Origin: Parabacteroides sp. Marseille-P3160
GTDB lineage: Bacteria > Bacteroidota > Bacteroidia > Bacteroidales > Tannerellaceae
DNA: 64,000 nucleotides
NCBI RefSeq assembly: GCF_900162725.1
Contig: NZ_LT799418.1
Span: 4,224,548 to 4,288,547 of the forward strand
Reading direction: 5' to 3'
This document shows, one piece after another, positions 34,183-43,532 of the stretch. The notes beneath the pieces were generated by a model. It was given only the letters and a program-made list of their open reading frames with translations. It ran no database searches and was not told where the DNA came from. The position numbers and the translations under genes are program-made. Numbering within the stretch: position 1 is the first letter of the stretch; every line of letters starts with the position of its first letter.

Positions 34183-34190
34183 CAAAGATA
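34183..34190 (-). promoter_or_regulatory. Putative -7 element for the methyltransferase operon
   Basis: The minus strand reads TATCTTTG, 21 bases ahead of the ATG at 34161. It could drive methyltransferase, acetyltransferase and sulfatase together. Confidence 0.55.
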
Positions 34191-34282
34191 GCAATAATGA
34201 ACTATTTTCATCCCGATGAACGTTATTTTATGCAACCAGCATACATCTCCCTATTTCATACTCAAATATCATTTGATATTTA

Positions 34283-34290
34283 TAACTTTG
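34283..34290 (+). promoter_or_regulatory. Possible -7 element just ahead of the AraC-type regulator
   Basis: TAACTTTG matches TAnnTTTG but ends only 4 bases before the ATG at 34295, so the mRNA would be nearly leaderless or translation starts further downstream. Confidence 0.35.
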
Positions 34291-34294
34291 TATC

Positions 34295-35203
34295 ATGCAA
34301 CAGATTGAAACCATTCAGGAATTTTATAAAACTTTGTCTGAAAAAGTAGACATCCGGACAGACAGTGACGGTATAGGGCATTTCAATGTCTTTCCCCGTC
34401 GATATTGCTCTCCTACAGCATCCTTCCATCGGCGCGATTTTTATAAGATATCATTAATAGCCGGAGGAACCGGTGTTATACATTTTGCCAATAAGGACTT
34501 TATCATAGATCGTCCGGGGCTATTCTTCTCCAATCCGCAAGTAGCCCATTCATGGGAGCCAACTTCCAGCAATCAGGAAGGATGGTTTTGCCTGTTTACA
34601 GAAGAGTTTATACAGTCTTGGGATCATTCTTTTTCGGTAAAAGACTATCCCATGTTCCGCATAGGAGAAAATCCCCTGATTTTTCTCGAAGAAGAAGCTG
34701 TTGAAGATATATCATATATTTTCCATAAGATGATACAGGAAATCAACTCCGATTATATCTATAAATACAGCAAATTACGCAACTATTTACAACTGCTTGT
34801 CCATGAAGCTCTGAAGCATCACCCTGAGATAGGGTTAAGAAACAAACAGGTAGATGCGGCACATCGCATAACATACCGTTTTCTCGAGTTACTTGAGAAC
34901 CAATTTCCGATAGAAAATACGGATATGCCTCTGAAACTACGGACTGTGCAGGATTTTGCAGAGAACTTGTCGGTACATGAAAACCATCTGAATAATGTCG
35001 TAAAAGAAGTCACCGCAAAGAATCCATCACAACATATCGCATACCGTATTGCTGAAGAGGCAAAAGCATTGTTGAAGAATACGGACTGGACGATAAGCGA
35101 AATAGCATATAGTCTCCGGTTCGAATATCCATCCCACTTCACGAGCTTTTTCAAAAAGAATACAGGTCTGCCTCCCAAGGAATACAGGAACCATCTTCTT
35201 TGA
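34295..35203 (+). CDS. AraC-family transcription regulator
   Basis: A 302-residue regulator. The N-terminal cupin-like sensing half (GGTGVIHFANKDFIIDRPGLFFSNP, about residues 53-77) is followed by a C-terminal AraC double helix-turn-helix (AENLSVHENHLNNVVKEVTAKNP, then WTISEIAYSLRFEYPSHFTSFFKKNTGLPPKEYR, about residues 225-298). It lies 82 bases ahead of an aldo/keto reductase and a broken dehydrogenase on the same strand, so it probably controls them. Confidence 0.92.
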   Translation: MQQIETIQEFYKTLSEKVDIRTDSDGIGHFNVFPRRYCSPTASFHRRDFYKISLIAGGTGVIHFANKDFIIDRPGLFFSNPQVAHSWEPTSSNQEGWFCLFTEEFIQSWDHSFSVKDYPMFRIGENPLIFLEEEAVEDISYIFHKMIQEINSDYIYKYSKLRNYLQLLVHEALKHHPEIGLRNKQVDAAHRITYRFLELLENQFPIENTDMPLKLRTVQDFAENLSVHENHLNNVVKEVTAKNPSQHIAYRIAEEAKALLKNTDWTISEIAYSLRFEYPSHFTSFFKKNTGLPPKEYRNHLL

Positions 35204-35255
35204 TTTTTATAAAAATCCCTTTGAAATATCTTAATCCATCCACCCTTATATAACC

Positions 35256-35263
35256 TAACTTTG
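35256..35263 (+). promoter_or_regulatory. Putative -7 element for the aldo/keto reductase
   Basis: TAACTTTG matches TAnnTTTG, 22 bases before the start codon at 35286. Confidence 0.5.
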
Positions 35264-35285
35264 TCCTGTCTAAAACAGTTAAGTT

Positions 35286-36272
35286 ATGAAATATCGTAAA
35301 TTAGGAACAACAGATGAACAACTGTCTGCAATCGGATTAGGATGCATGGGAATGTCTCATGTGTATGGTGAACGAAATGACGAAGAAAGTATTGCCACTT
35401 TACATAAAGCGCTGGATCTGGGAATCAATTTTTGGGATACAGCCGACTTTTATGGCAATGGTGAAAATGAGAAATTGATATCCACTGTTTTGAAGCCGAA
35501 CAGAGATAAGGTTTTTATAGCAACAAAATTCGGATTCAAATACACAGGAGGAAATCACCTGGCAAGCACATTCGACGGTTCACCCAAATGGATGAAGCAA
35601 GCGATAGAATTAAGTTTGAAAAGACTTAATGTCGAATATATAGACCTTTATTATGCTCATCGTGTCGACCCGAACGTCCCGGTAGAAGAGACGGTGGGGG
35701 CAATGGCCGAACTGGTAAAAGAAGGCAAAGTCCGTTATTTAGGATTATCCGAGGCTTCTGCCGTGAGTATCAAAAAGGCAAATACGGTCCATCCCATTGC
35801 TGCATTACAGAGCGAGTATTCATTGCTGACACGGAATCTCGAAAAAGAGATCTATCCTCTGATAACAGAGTTGGGAATGTCTCTTATCCCATTCTCTCCG
35901 CTTGGCAGAGGAATGTTTACCGAAAACTTTGATGTAAGCACATTCAAGAAAGAGGATGTACGTTTTGAGCTTCCCCGTTTTCAGGGTGAGCATCTTATCA
36001 ATAATCAAAAGCTAATGAAAGAATTAACAGCGTTTGCGCATGGAAAGAATATCAACACATCACAATTAGCTCTGGCTTGGATTCTTGCCAAAGGAGATAA
36101 TATCATACCGATACCGGGAACTAAAAAGCGCAAATATTTGGAACTGAATGCAGAGGCTGTCGATGTAGAATTGAATAAAAGCGATATTGCCGAAATAGAG
36201 TCTATTATTGCAAAATATCCAAATATAGGAGACCGCTATCCGGCAGAGGCTATGAAACATGTAAATAACTAA
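35286..36272 (+). CDS. Aldo/keto reductase
   Basis: A 328-residue NADPH-dependent aldehyde/ketone reductase with a TIM-barrel fold. The catalytic residues are visible: D in [13 protein letters not shown] (about residue 51) with Tyr 56, Lys in ATKFGFKY and His in [14 protein letters not shown]-binding [14 protein letters not shown] lies near residue 278. It follows an AraC regulator, and a truncated short-chain dehydrogenase gene starts 20 bases later, so the unit once had two oxidoreductases. Confidence 0.92.
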   Translation: MKYRKLGTTDEQLSAIGLGCMGMSHVYGERNDEESIATLHKALDLGINFWDTADFYGNGENEKLISTVLKPNRDKVFIATKFGFKYTGGNHLASTFDGSPKWMKQAIELSLKRLNVEYIDLYYAHRVDPNVPVEETVGAMAELVKEGKVRYLGLSEASAVSIKKANTVHPIAALQSEYSLLTRNLEKEIYPLITELGMSLIPFSPLGRGMFTENFDVSTFKKEDVRFELPRFQGEHLINNQKLMKELTAFAHGKNINTSQLALAWILAKGDNIIPIPGTKKRKYLELNAEAVDVELNKSDIAEIESIIAKYPNIGDRYPAEAMKHVNN

Positions 36273-36291
36273 AAGATTAGCTATAAAATAT

Positions 36292-36560
36292 ATGCTGAAA
36301 AATAAATTCGCTGTTATTACGGGTGGAAGCGATGGAATAGGATTAGGAATTACCTCCGCTTTTGCTCAGAATGGAGCTGATCTATGTTTAATATCGAGGG
36401 ATATTGGGAAACTGGAGAAAGAAAAAGAGCATTTGTCGGTTTATGGAGTAAATGTCTATGTTATTTCTTCTGATTTATCCGTGTCTGAGAATGTAAGAAT
36501 GGCAGCAAAAAAGTTACTGGAACAATCATTCATCTAGATGGGGGATTAACGACAAATTAA
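36292..36560 (+). pseudogene. Short-chain dehydrogenase with large internal deletion
   Basis: The first ~77 residues are a normal Rossmann start (AVITGGSDGIGLGI, ending DLSVSENVRMAAKK). The reading frame then stops at 36537, but one base over it reads IHLDGGLTTN and a stop (36528-36560), which is the usual C-terminus of this family. Roughly 160 residues, including the catalytic Tyr-x3-Lys, are missing and the frame is shifted. The gene is therefore broken. Confidence 0.8.
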
Positions 36561-36588
36561 TACAACACTATTCTCTACTTATTATAGG

Positions 36589-36639
36589 ATACTTCCCATT
36601 CTTCTTCATATTGTCAAAATGGGAAGTATTTTATTTTAC
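36589..36639 (+). terminator. Intrinsic terminator ahead of the CRISPR-Cas locus
   Basis: ATACTTCCCATT (36589-36600) pairs with AATGGGAAGTAT (36618-36629), a 12-bp stem followed by TTTATTTTAC. It separates the dehydrogenase remnant from the CRISPR genes. The rest of 36561-36891 is AT-rich and must hold the cas6 promoter, but no TAnnTTTG is seen there. Confidence 0.8.
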
Positions 36640-36891
36640 AATATTTATAAAAGAGATTAACTCTTATTTATCTGATAAACGGCAATTTATTTAACTCATA
36701 ACGACCCAATTGCACTCTGACTATAAGCTATTTCTCTCTACTCACTAAATTTTCTTGGGAAAATCATCTTTTAAAAAAAAATCTGTAATTTTATAGCGTT
36801 AAATATATATTAAAGGCCAGTTTGTATTCTTTAACATATACGGTTAACTCGTTTTCACAAAGATTACCAAGTTCTCTTAACAATAATATGT

Positions 36892-37587
36892 ATGAAAAAC
36901 ACAAAAATGTTGATTGTCCGATTTAAAAATCAGATACAAAAGAATGAAATATCTTTTTTCAGAGGTGCAGTCATCCATGCATTGGAGAATAATAATGATA
37001 TTTTGTTTCATAACCACAATAAAAACAAATTCCGCTATGCTTATCCGTTGATACAATATAAGCGGATCAATCAAAAAGCTGCAATTATTTGCATTGACGA
37101 AGGCACAGAGGCAATTGGTAAGTTATTTTCTTCCTGCAATTTCAGATTCATGATCGGTGAGCGCAAGCAAGAAATGGAGGTTGAAAATATCAAGGCCCAT
37201 CAATACTCTGTTCAGCTATGGGATTCAACTTTTAAATACCGGATTCTAAATTGGCTCCCCCTTAATCAAGAAAGTTATGCAAAATATAAGTCTATGGAAA
37301 GTCTGTCCGATAAAATACAACAGCTCGATAGTATTCTGTTAGGAAATATATTATCCTTTGCCAAGGGGATTGGTATATTTTTCGATCGACAGGTAATCTG
37401 TCGCATTACCTATTTGGCCGATCCTCGCATGTCGATGTATAAAGGTGTAAAGATGCTTAGTTTCGATGCAGAATTCGACTGCAACGTGTCCATACCTGAC
37501 TTTATTGGGTTGGGCAAAGGCGTAAGTGTCGGCGGCGGAGTAGTGACAAAGAAACGTTCAATAATGAAATACGATGAAGAAAAATAA
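36892..37587 (+). CDS. cas6: CRISPR repeat endoribonuclease Cas6
   Basis: A 231-residue RAMP-fold protein that cuts the CRISPR transcript within each repeat. The C-terminal glycine-rich loop, FIGLGKGVSVGGGVV (about residues 203-217), is the Cas6 hallmark. It is first in the CRISPR operon, 15 bases ahead of cas10. Cutting before the last 8 bases of the repeat would leave an AUUAAGAC handle on each crRNA. A candidate catalytic His (H39, H41 or H68) cannot be fixed from sequence alone. Confidence 0.85.
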   Translation: MKNTKMLIVRFKNQIQKNEISFFRGAVIHALENNNDILFHNHNKNKFRYAYPLIQYKRINQKAAIICIDEGTEAIGKLFSSCNFRFMIGERKQEMEVENIKAHQYSVQLWDSTFKYRILNWLPLNQESYAKYKSMESLSDKIQQLDSILLGNILSFAKGIGIFFDRQVICRITYLADPRMSMYKGVKMLSFDAEFDCNVSIPDFIGLGKGVSVGGGVVTKKRSIMKYDEEK

Positions 37588-37602
37588 AAAGTATAAATAA
37601 AT

Positions 37603-40110
37603 ATGGAAAATAAAAGAGAACTTATTTATTTGGCAGCATTACTGCATGATATCGGAAAGTTTTATCAGCGGGCGGATACCGACAGTGTAGCTTCAAGTAA
37701 AATATTGTCGCAGACAAACAAGATTGAAAGTACATTTTTGCCTGTATATAAGGGTTCATACTCACATAAACACTGTTTATGGACTGCTCAATTTATCGAT
37801 GACAATAAATCGGTATTTCAAAATCTGCTTAAAAGTGATTTGAGCGATTTATCAAATAGAGATAATTTGATAAACCTTGCAGCTTGTCATCATCTAAAAA
37901 AAGAACAACTGTCTCAATTAGGACAAATTATTAAAGAAGCCGATTGCCTCTCATCAGGCATGGATAGAGAATCGGAAGAAGCAATGAAGGATTCGCAAGA
38001 TGAGAGTGGTTGGGATGCTTTTAAAAAGAAACGAATGGTTTCAATTTTGGAGACAATTAAAAATTCAACAACAGTAAACAACCATTTACCGATAGCACCC
38101 ATGTCGTTGTCCAAAGATTCTTTTCCAAAGAAATCTTTTAAAGAAGATCCTGATTACGTTTCTTTATGGAAAAGTTTTCAAGGAGAATTTAAGTTTATTC
38201 AGGCAAATACTTATCATGCTTTTTCAGAAACACTCCTAAACTTATTATATAAATATACAAGTTGCATTCCCGCGAGTACGATCAATTTTCCGGATGTATC
38301 GCTTTATGACCATTTAAAAACTACTGCAGCACTGGCTGTTTGTTTGTATGATTATCAGGAGGCTCAAGAAGCAAGTGATAAACCTTTTTTGCTGGTCGGT
38401 GCAGATTTTAGTGGCATTCAATCTTATATCTATCAGATTGTATCAAAATATGCTGGGAAGAATTTGAAAGGACGTTCTTTCTATTTGCATATTCTTTCAG
38501 ATGCAACGGTTCACTATCTCTTGAAAGAATTGAATTTGTTTCAGGCCAATGTGGTTTATAATTCGGGCGGAGGCTTCTATCTGGTTGCTCCAAACATAAC
38601 ATTTATAAAAGAACGATTGACAAACGCCGTAAAAACAATCGAACGGCAATTGTTTAATGCACACGGAACATCTTTGTTTGTTGCAATTGATAGCATTGAA
38701 GTCTCTAAAGACGCGCTTATGCACAATAATGGCGAAAATTTAAGAACTGTTTGGGATGAATTATTTACGAAACGGGATAAAAAGAAGACAAATAAATTTG
38801 CTCAATTGATTGAAGGTAATTACGCATCATTTTTCTCTCCGGTTATGCAAGGAGGTGATGCCAAACGAGATACAATCACCGGAGAGGAATTTATGCCGGA
38901 CGAAAAACCCGTAAAAAGAGAAGATTTATTATTAAAAAACACAACAAACCAACAAATTGAATTAGGAAAGACTTTACGCGAATCAGAAATAATGGTAGTC
39001 TCAGATGGAAAAATCACTTATTGGAAAGATAAGATGGAGATAGAACCCGCTCAGCTAGGCTTTCATTATTATTTTTTGAAAGAAAGCGACTTAGCTGAAA
39101 TGAAAGAACAACTTCGTGCATCTGCGGATAAAGTTTCAGCAATTACACTGAATGGAAAGGATGGTAGTTGTAATTTCATGCATGCCATGGATGGCATCAA
39201 CAATATTTACGGATTCGAATTTTACGGAGGTAATGATTTTAATGGCCAATCTTTTGAAGATATGTGTGAAAAGGATAATCCAGATTTCTCTCGTTTAGGA
39301 GTTCTAAGAATGGATGTGGATAATTTAGGGTTCATATTTCAATCGGGAATCGAACGGGAAAGAACAACACTTTCCCGTTATGCTGCTTTGAGTCGCTCGT
39401 TTGATTATTTTTTTTCAGGCTATTTGAATACCATTTGGAAAGAAACCAGTCCGGACAAATCGTTTGTTATATATAGCGGAGGTGATGATGTTTTTATTGT
39501 CGGCAGTTGGGAGGTAACTATTCAATTGGCTAAAAAGATCAGAGATGATTTTAAAGAATTCACATGCAACAATTCTGCTTTTTCTCTTTCCGGAGGTATT
39601 GCTATTCTCCCGGTTAAATTCCCGATAATGAAAGGCGCTGATGAAAGTGATAAGGAAGAAAAAAATGCAAAAAACCATAAATGTAAAGAAAAAGAAAAAA
39701 ATGCCATTTCTTTTATGGATACGGCATTTAATTGGAATGAGGAATTTCCAGTTGTGGAGTCATTGAAAAACGAAATAGTCACTTTAACCGACAAAGACAT
39801 CATTCCCAAATCATTTATTTCAAAGATAATGGCACATGCCGCTAACGCAAAAATAGAAAATCATACAATCAAACAGATAAAAACATTTTGGATCTTGACT
39901 TATGATTTAAACCGGATGAAAGACAGAATAAAAGACGAAAATGCAAGAAAAGTGATAGAAAACTGTATAATAGAAGTATGCGGAAAAAAAGAAGTACTGA
40001 ACGGAAAATCCATCAGAACAGATTATCATCCATTGGAACTTTGGGCATTTGCATCCCGCTGGGCAGAACTGGAACTAAGAACAAATAAAGAATCAAAAGT
40101 CAATAAATAA
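37603..40110 (+). CDS. csm1: Type III-A Cas10/Csm1 with HD nuclease and GGDD cyclase
   Basis: The 835-residue large subunit. The HD domain starts LLHDIGKF (His-Asp near residues 14-15), so single-stranded DNA cleavage is expected. The palm domain has the GGDD motif intact at residues 626-629 (YSGGDDVF), so synthesis of cyclic oligoadenylate is expected when target RNA is bound. A linker from about residue 680 (EEKNAKNHKCKEKEKN) is Lys-rich. Both activities appear intact, and the CARF nuclease downstream is the likely target of the signal. Confidence 0.95.
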   Translation: MENKRELIYLAALLHDIGKFYQRADTDSVASSKILSQTNKIESTFLPVYKGSYSHKHCLWTAQFIDDNKSVFQNLLKSDLSDLSNRDNLINLAACHHLKKEQLSQLGQIIKEADCLSSGMDRESEEAMKDSQDESGWDAFKKKRMVSILETIKNSTTVNNHLPIAPMSLSKDSFPKKSFKEDPDYVSLWKSFQGEFKFIQANTYHAFSETLLNLLYKYTSCIPASTINFPDVSLYDHLKTTAALAVCLYDYQEAQEASDKPFLLVGADFSGIQSYIYQIVSKYAGKNLKGRSFYLHILSDATVHYLLKELNLFQANVVYNSGGGFYLVAPNITFIKERLTNAVKTIERQLFNAHGTSLFVAIDSIEVSKDALMHNNGENLRTVWDELFTKRDKKKTNKFAQLIEGNYASFFSPVMQGGDAKRDTITGEEFMPDEKPVKREDLLLKNTTNQQIELGKTLRESEIMVVSDGKITYWKDKMEIEPAQLGFHYYFLKESDLAEMKEQLRASADKVSAITLNGKDGSCNFMHAMDGINNIYGFEFYGGNDFNGQSFEDMCEKDNPDFSRLGVLRMDVDNLGFIFQSGIERERTTLSRYAALSRSFDYFFSGYLNTIWKETSPDKSFVIYSGGDDVFIVGSWEVTIQLAKKIRDDFKEFTCNNSAFSLSGGIAILPVKFPIMKGADESDKEEKNAKNHKCKEKEKNAISFMDTAFNWNEEFPVVESLKNEIVTLTDKDIIPKSFISKIMAHAANAKIENHTIKQIKTFWILTYDLNRMKDRIKDENARKVIENCIIEVCGKKEVLNGKSIRTDYHPLELWAFASRWAELELRTNKESKVNK

Positions 40111-40136
40111 TAAACAACATAACTAAATAATAAATT

Positions 40137-40610
40137 ATGGAAAATAATAAATTTTTAAAAAAAGTCTCTTATCAGGGAGAAAGCCAAAACCAGGATTATA
40201 AAAGAGAACCGATCGATACCTTTTATAAAAGTCTGAATTTTCAATCCTATTGGATAACAAAAGGTGCCGATGAACAATTAATCCTTTTTGCTGAAAAAAC
40301 CGGGAAATATATGGCCCCATTATATAAAGGGGATAGAGACGCTCTAAGTAATTCACAAATACGAAATGTTTTCGGAGAAATCCGCCGCATTCAATTCAGT
40401 GGATTTGATAAGAATAAGGCTTCTTTCTATTTATTAAAACCCAAAGTCGCTTATGCTGAAGGAAGAAACAATACGAAAGGGATGCAGTTGTTTAGAAAAG
40501 TTTTTGATGAAAGTTGGCAATACATTCAAAATCAGAATGACTATTTAAATTTTTGCAATCTTCTTGAAGCTATTCTTGCTTATCACAAAGCAAATGAATG
40601 GAAAGATTAA
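40137..40610 (+). CDS. csm2: Csm2, type III-A small subunit
   Basis: A 157-residue mostly helical protein. ALSNSQIRNVFGEIRRIQ (about residues 75-92) and the C-terminal NFCNLLEAILAYHK match the Csm2 family, which lines the crRNA-target duplex. It lies between cas10 and csm3 in the expected order. The A-rich 5' end (KFLKKVSYQG) is typical of this locus's base composition. Confidence 0.88.
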   Translation: MENNKFLKKVSYQGESQNQDYKREPIDTFYKSLNFQSYWITKGADEQLILFAEKTGKYMAPLYKGDRDALSNSQIRNVFGEIRRIQFSGFDKNKASFYLLKPKVAYAEGRNNTKGMQLFRKVFDESWQYIQNQNDYLNFCNLLEAILAYHKANEWKD

Positions 40611-40643
40611 ACACCTATATATTAACATATTAAATTAAACATT

Positions 40644-41297
40644 ATGTCAATCAAATTAAATAAAAAAATTATATATACCGGAACGATCACCTTAAAAACC
40701 GGTTTGCATATTGGTGGAACAAATGCAGCATTAAACATTGGCGGTCCTGACAAGTTTGTTATTCGTAATCCAATCAATAACAAGCCATACATTCCCGGAA
40801 GTTCTTTAAAAGGGAAAATGCGCTCACTGATTGAATTATATTACGGTTGTGCAACTATTAATAAAAAAAGGGAAGCTGTAGCAAGCGAAGATCCAGCTTC
40901 TAAATCAGGTTATTTATTTGGTACTGCCGGAAAAGAGGATGATAAAAAAAGAGCATCCCGCCTTATTGTTCGCGATGCCGAATTGGATGTTAGCGATGAA
41001 AATAAATTTAGCAATACGGATTTGCCCTATACAGAAAGTAAAACCGAGGTAAATATTGACCGTATAACGGCTAAAGCGAATCCGCGTACATATGAACGTG
41101 TGCCTGCCGAAGCACAGTTTAAGCTGAATATGGTGTTGAATGTGTTTGAAGGTGAAGACGAACAACAATTAAAGGATACCCTTAAGCAGGCAATCAAGCT
41201 CTTGGAAGATGATTACTTGGGTGGAAACGGTTCAAGAGGTTACGGACAAGTAGAAATTAAGTTGGATAAGGAAGATGGCGAAGATAAAACTTATTGA
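40644..41297 (+). CDS. csm3: Csm3, backbone RAMP and target-RNA nuclease
   Basis: A 217-residue RAMP protein. LKTGLHIGGTNAALNIGGPD (residues 17-36) is the usual Csm3 start; D36 in GGPDK is placed like the catalytic Asp that cuts target RNA every 6 bases. PYIPGSSLKGKMRSLIE and the C-terminal LGGNGSRGYGQVEI (G-rich loop) complete the family marks. The gene order csm2-csm3-csm4-csm5 is standard. Confidence 0.93.
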   Translation: MSIKLNKKIIYTGTITLKTGLHIGGTNAALNIGGPDKFVIRNPINNKPYIPGSSLKGKMRSLIELYYGCATINKKREAVASEDPASKSGYLFGTAGKEDDKKRASRLIVRDAELDVSDENKFSNTDLPYTESKTEVNIDRITAKANPRTYERVPAEAQFKLNMVLNVFEGEDEQQLKDTLKQAIKLLEDDYLGGNGSRGYGQVEIKLDKEDGEDKTY

Positions 41298-41300
41298 ATT

Positions 41301-42290
41301 ATGGCTGCATACACCATTATTAAATTAAAGAATCTCACGCCACTTCATATCGGAACAGGAAAAGAAAACTATGACTTTTCAGCATCTGATCTGCTGTCGG
41401 ATACATTATCTGCCGCTTTAGCAGCATTGCGAGTTCAAACAGGAAAGAGCAATGATGTTAAAGAATTTCTTGATTCTTTTCGTTTGAGTTCGGCATTTCC
41501 ATATTATTCAAATCAATATTTTTTACCTAAACCACAAGGGAAAATAAATGTTGAAGTTGAAAAACAAAAGAAACACGAGTATCGCAAAAAGTTGAAAAAG
41601 GTGAAGTATATTGAAGTAGGACTATGGCAAAAACTTATTGAAGGAGAAAGAATTGTTGTTACGGAAAATCAATTGAGAGGTGATTTTTTGATAATTGAAC
41701 CTTTCTCGTCAAATCCGATTTCAAAATCGCAGGTAACACAGCGTGTAACAGTACCTCGTGGCGATAATCAAAATGCAGATCCGTTCTTTTTCGATTGGAA
41801 ATATTTTGACCCAAATTCAGGACTTTTTTGTTTGACTGATGCGAGCGGAACTATATTAGAAGAAATTATCAATTTATTTCAACTACTCGGAACATTTGGC
41901 TTGGGAACGGATAAAAATGTAGGCGGAGGAAGATTTGAAGTTGAAACGACCTCAATTACTATTAATAACCCACACGATGCTGATCACACGATCCTTTTGT
42001 CACTATATATACCCACGGAAGAAGAACTGAAAATATTGAACTTGTCTGATTCAAGATACTATTTGTTGTTACGAGGGGGCTATATGGCAGGAAGTCAGGA
42101 AGAATCATTTCGTCATTTGCGAAAAAAATCAATTTATATGTTCGGAGTCGGTTCGGTTTTTCCTACGAAGGAAAAGCTTTTAGGGAAAATAGTTGATTTA
42201 AAACCCGATTGGAACGATAGCCGAATGCATGCAGTTTATCGCAGTGGAAAACCTTTTTGCTTACCGATAAAAATTCAGTCTCATGAGTAA
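41301..42290 (+). CDS. csm4: Csm4, crRNA 5'-handle binding RAMP
   Basis: A 329-residue RAMP that caps the backbone at the crRNA 5' handle and contacts Cas10. LKNLTPLHIGTGKENYDFSA marks the N-terminus and GTFGLGTDKNVGGGRFEVE (about residues 197-215) is the G-rich loop. It starts 3 bases after csm3 and overlaps csm5 by 8 bases, so all are translated together. Confidence 0.92.
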   Translation: MAAYTIIKLKNLTPLHIGTGKENYDFSASDLLSDTLSAALAALRVQTGKSNDVKEFLDSFRLSSAFPYYSNQYFLPKPQGKINVEVEKQKKHEYRKKLKKVKYIEVGLWQKLIEGERIVVTENQLRGDFLIIEPFSSNPISKSQVTQRVTVPRGDNQNADPFFFDWKYFDPNSGLFCLTDASGTILEEIINLFQLLGTFGLGTDKNVGGGRFEVETTSITINNPHDADHTILLSLYIPTEEELKILNLSDSRYYLLLRGGYMAGSQEESFRHLRKKSIYMFGVGSVFPTKEKLLGKIVDLKPDWNDSRMHAVYRSGKPFCLPIKIQSHE

Positions 42291-43386
42291 TATTAAAATA
42301 GAAACATTAACGCCGGTGCATATTGGTTCTGGTGAAACTTTACAATATGGCAATGACTTTGTGAAAGGAAAAGAAGATGGCTCGTCCGTTTTAGGAATTA
42401 TAGATGCAGGCAAAATAATGAAACTGATTGGATACGAGAATATTGACAGATGGGTTACTGCTATTGAACGTAAAGAATTCACCGATAAGATTGTAAAGGT
42501 ATATGCACCAGATACCACAATTGAAGATTATGCAAAACGTACTATCTTAGAGTGGTCTAAGGTCAAAGAAACCGATACACTTAAAGAGCAAATCCACGAT
42601 GGCTTAGGAAGACCTTATATACCGGGAAGCTCTATTAAAGGAGCAATTCGCACAGCCGTATTAGCAAGTTTGGCAAATGATATATCTGGAATAGAAGACA
42701 AACTGAAAGATAAAAAAGGAAAAGTTAATGCCAAAACAATCGAAGCAGAACTGTTCGGTAAAGATCCAAACTCTGATGTATTTCGTTTTCTTCAAGTTGG
42801 AGATGCCTATTTTGGTGACAATTATGAAGTTGCCATCCGCATGGTCAATATCAATGAACGCCGCAATCAAAGTTTTTGGGATGAGAGCAAATCTCAATTG
42901 ATAGAAGCAATCGTTTCCGGAGATGAAACGACTTTTCAACTAAAATTAAATATCGATTCTTATGAAAAAGTAAAAAGCAAAGTTCACCCAATACCAATAT
43001 GCATGAGCTCAATAAATTCTCTGTTTCAAGCAATCAATAAACATACACAAATGTTGGTTGAACAGGAAATTGATTATTGGAATGATCGAAAGACAGATGA
43101 TGACAAAGGAAAGATCGATCTATATTTGGAAAATATAAATAATATTTTGCAAACGATTCAATCCTGTGAAAAAGGAAAGTCATGTTTACTTCGCATTGGT
43201 CATGGATCAGGATGGCGGTTTATTACAGGAGCTTGGACAGAGTCATTGGATAATTTTAAGAATGTAGTTGTACCTATAGCTCGTCCGGAAAATGATAAAT
43301 ATGTTGAGTATAGTTTCCCTAAAACCCGAAGAGTGGATGATGAATGTACGCTTTTGGGATTTGTGAAGCTAACGGTTCTTGGATAA
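42283..43386 (+). CDS. csm5: Csm5, 3'-end RAMP of the type III-A complex
   Basis: A 367-residue RAMP at the crRNA 3' end, which also helps mature the 3' end in other systems. Family marks: ETLTPVHIGSGE near the start, GRPYIPGSSIKGAIRTAVL (about residues 108-126) and RIGHGSGWRFITGAW (about 305-319) as the G-rich loop. It ends the effector module; an ATPase cassette interrupts the locus right after it. Confidence 0.93.
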   Translation: MSNIKIETLTPVHIGSGETLQYGNDFVKGKEDGSSVLGIIDAGKIMKLIGYENIDRWVTAIERKEFTDKIVKVYAPDTTIEDYAKRTILEWSKVKETDTLKEQIHDGLGRPYIPGSSIKGAIRTAVLASLANDISGIEDKLKDKKGKVNAKTIEAELFGKDPNSDVFRFLQVGDAYFGDNYEVAIRMVNINERRNQSFWDESKSQLIEAIVSGDETTFQLKLNIDSYEKVKSKVHPIPICMSSINSLFQAINKHTQMLVEQEIDYWNDRKTDDDKGKIDLYLENINNILQTIQSCEKGKSCLLRIGHGSGWRFITGAWTESLDNFKNVVVPIARPENDKYVEYSFPKTRRVDDECTLLGFVKLTVLG

Positions 43387-43412
43387 GTTTCATAGATGAA
43401 GATTTTTCTATA

Positions 43413-43497
43413 TGCCCTTATTCCATTACAAGTTTTCAATGTTTATACCCTTATTTTATTACAAGAATAAGCTATTTGTACCCTTATTCCATTACAA
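43413..43497. repeat. Three 19-bp repeats with exact 33-bp period
   Basis: Copies of TACCCTTATTCCATTACAA begin at 43413 (one mismatch), 43446 (two T changes) and 43479, each 33 bases apart with 14-base spacers. The last copy ends six bases before the -7 element of the ATPase gene, so the array covers the -33 region and could be an operator bound on one DNA face. A partial copy of the same array is at 52224-52295. Confidence 0.75.
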
Positions 43498-43503
43498 ATT
43501 AAG

Positions 43504-43511
43504 TATCTTTG
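43504..43511 (+). promoter_or_regulatory. -7 promoter element for the ATPase gene
   Basis: TATCTTTG matches TAnnTTTG, 22 bases ahead of the ATG at 43533. A TTG start at 43509 would lie inside this element and is rejected. Confidence 0.55.
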
Positions 43512-43532
43512 AGGTATAAAATAACAATAAAA

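Noticed and set aside
43413-43497. A second small CRISPR array
   Set aside because: Only three imperfect 19-bp units with short 14-base spacers that include related sequence; placed on a promoter and repeated at another ATPase relic, so it is a control repeat.
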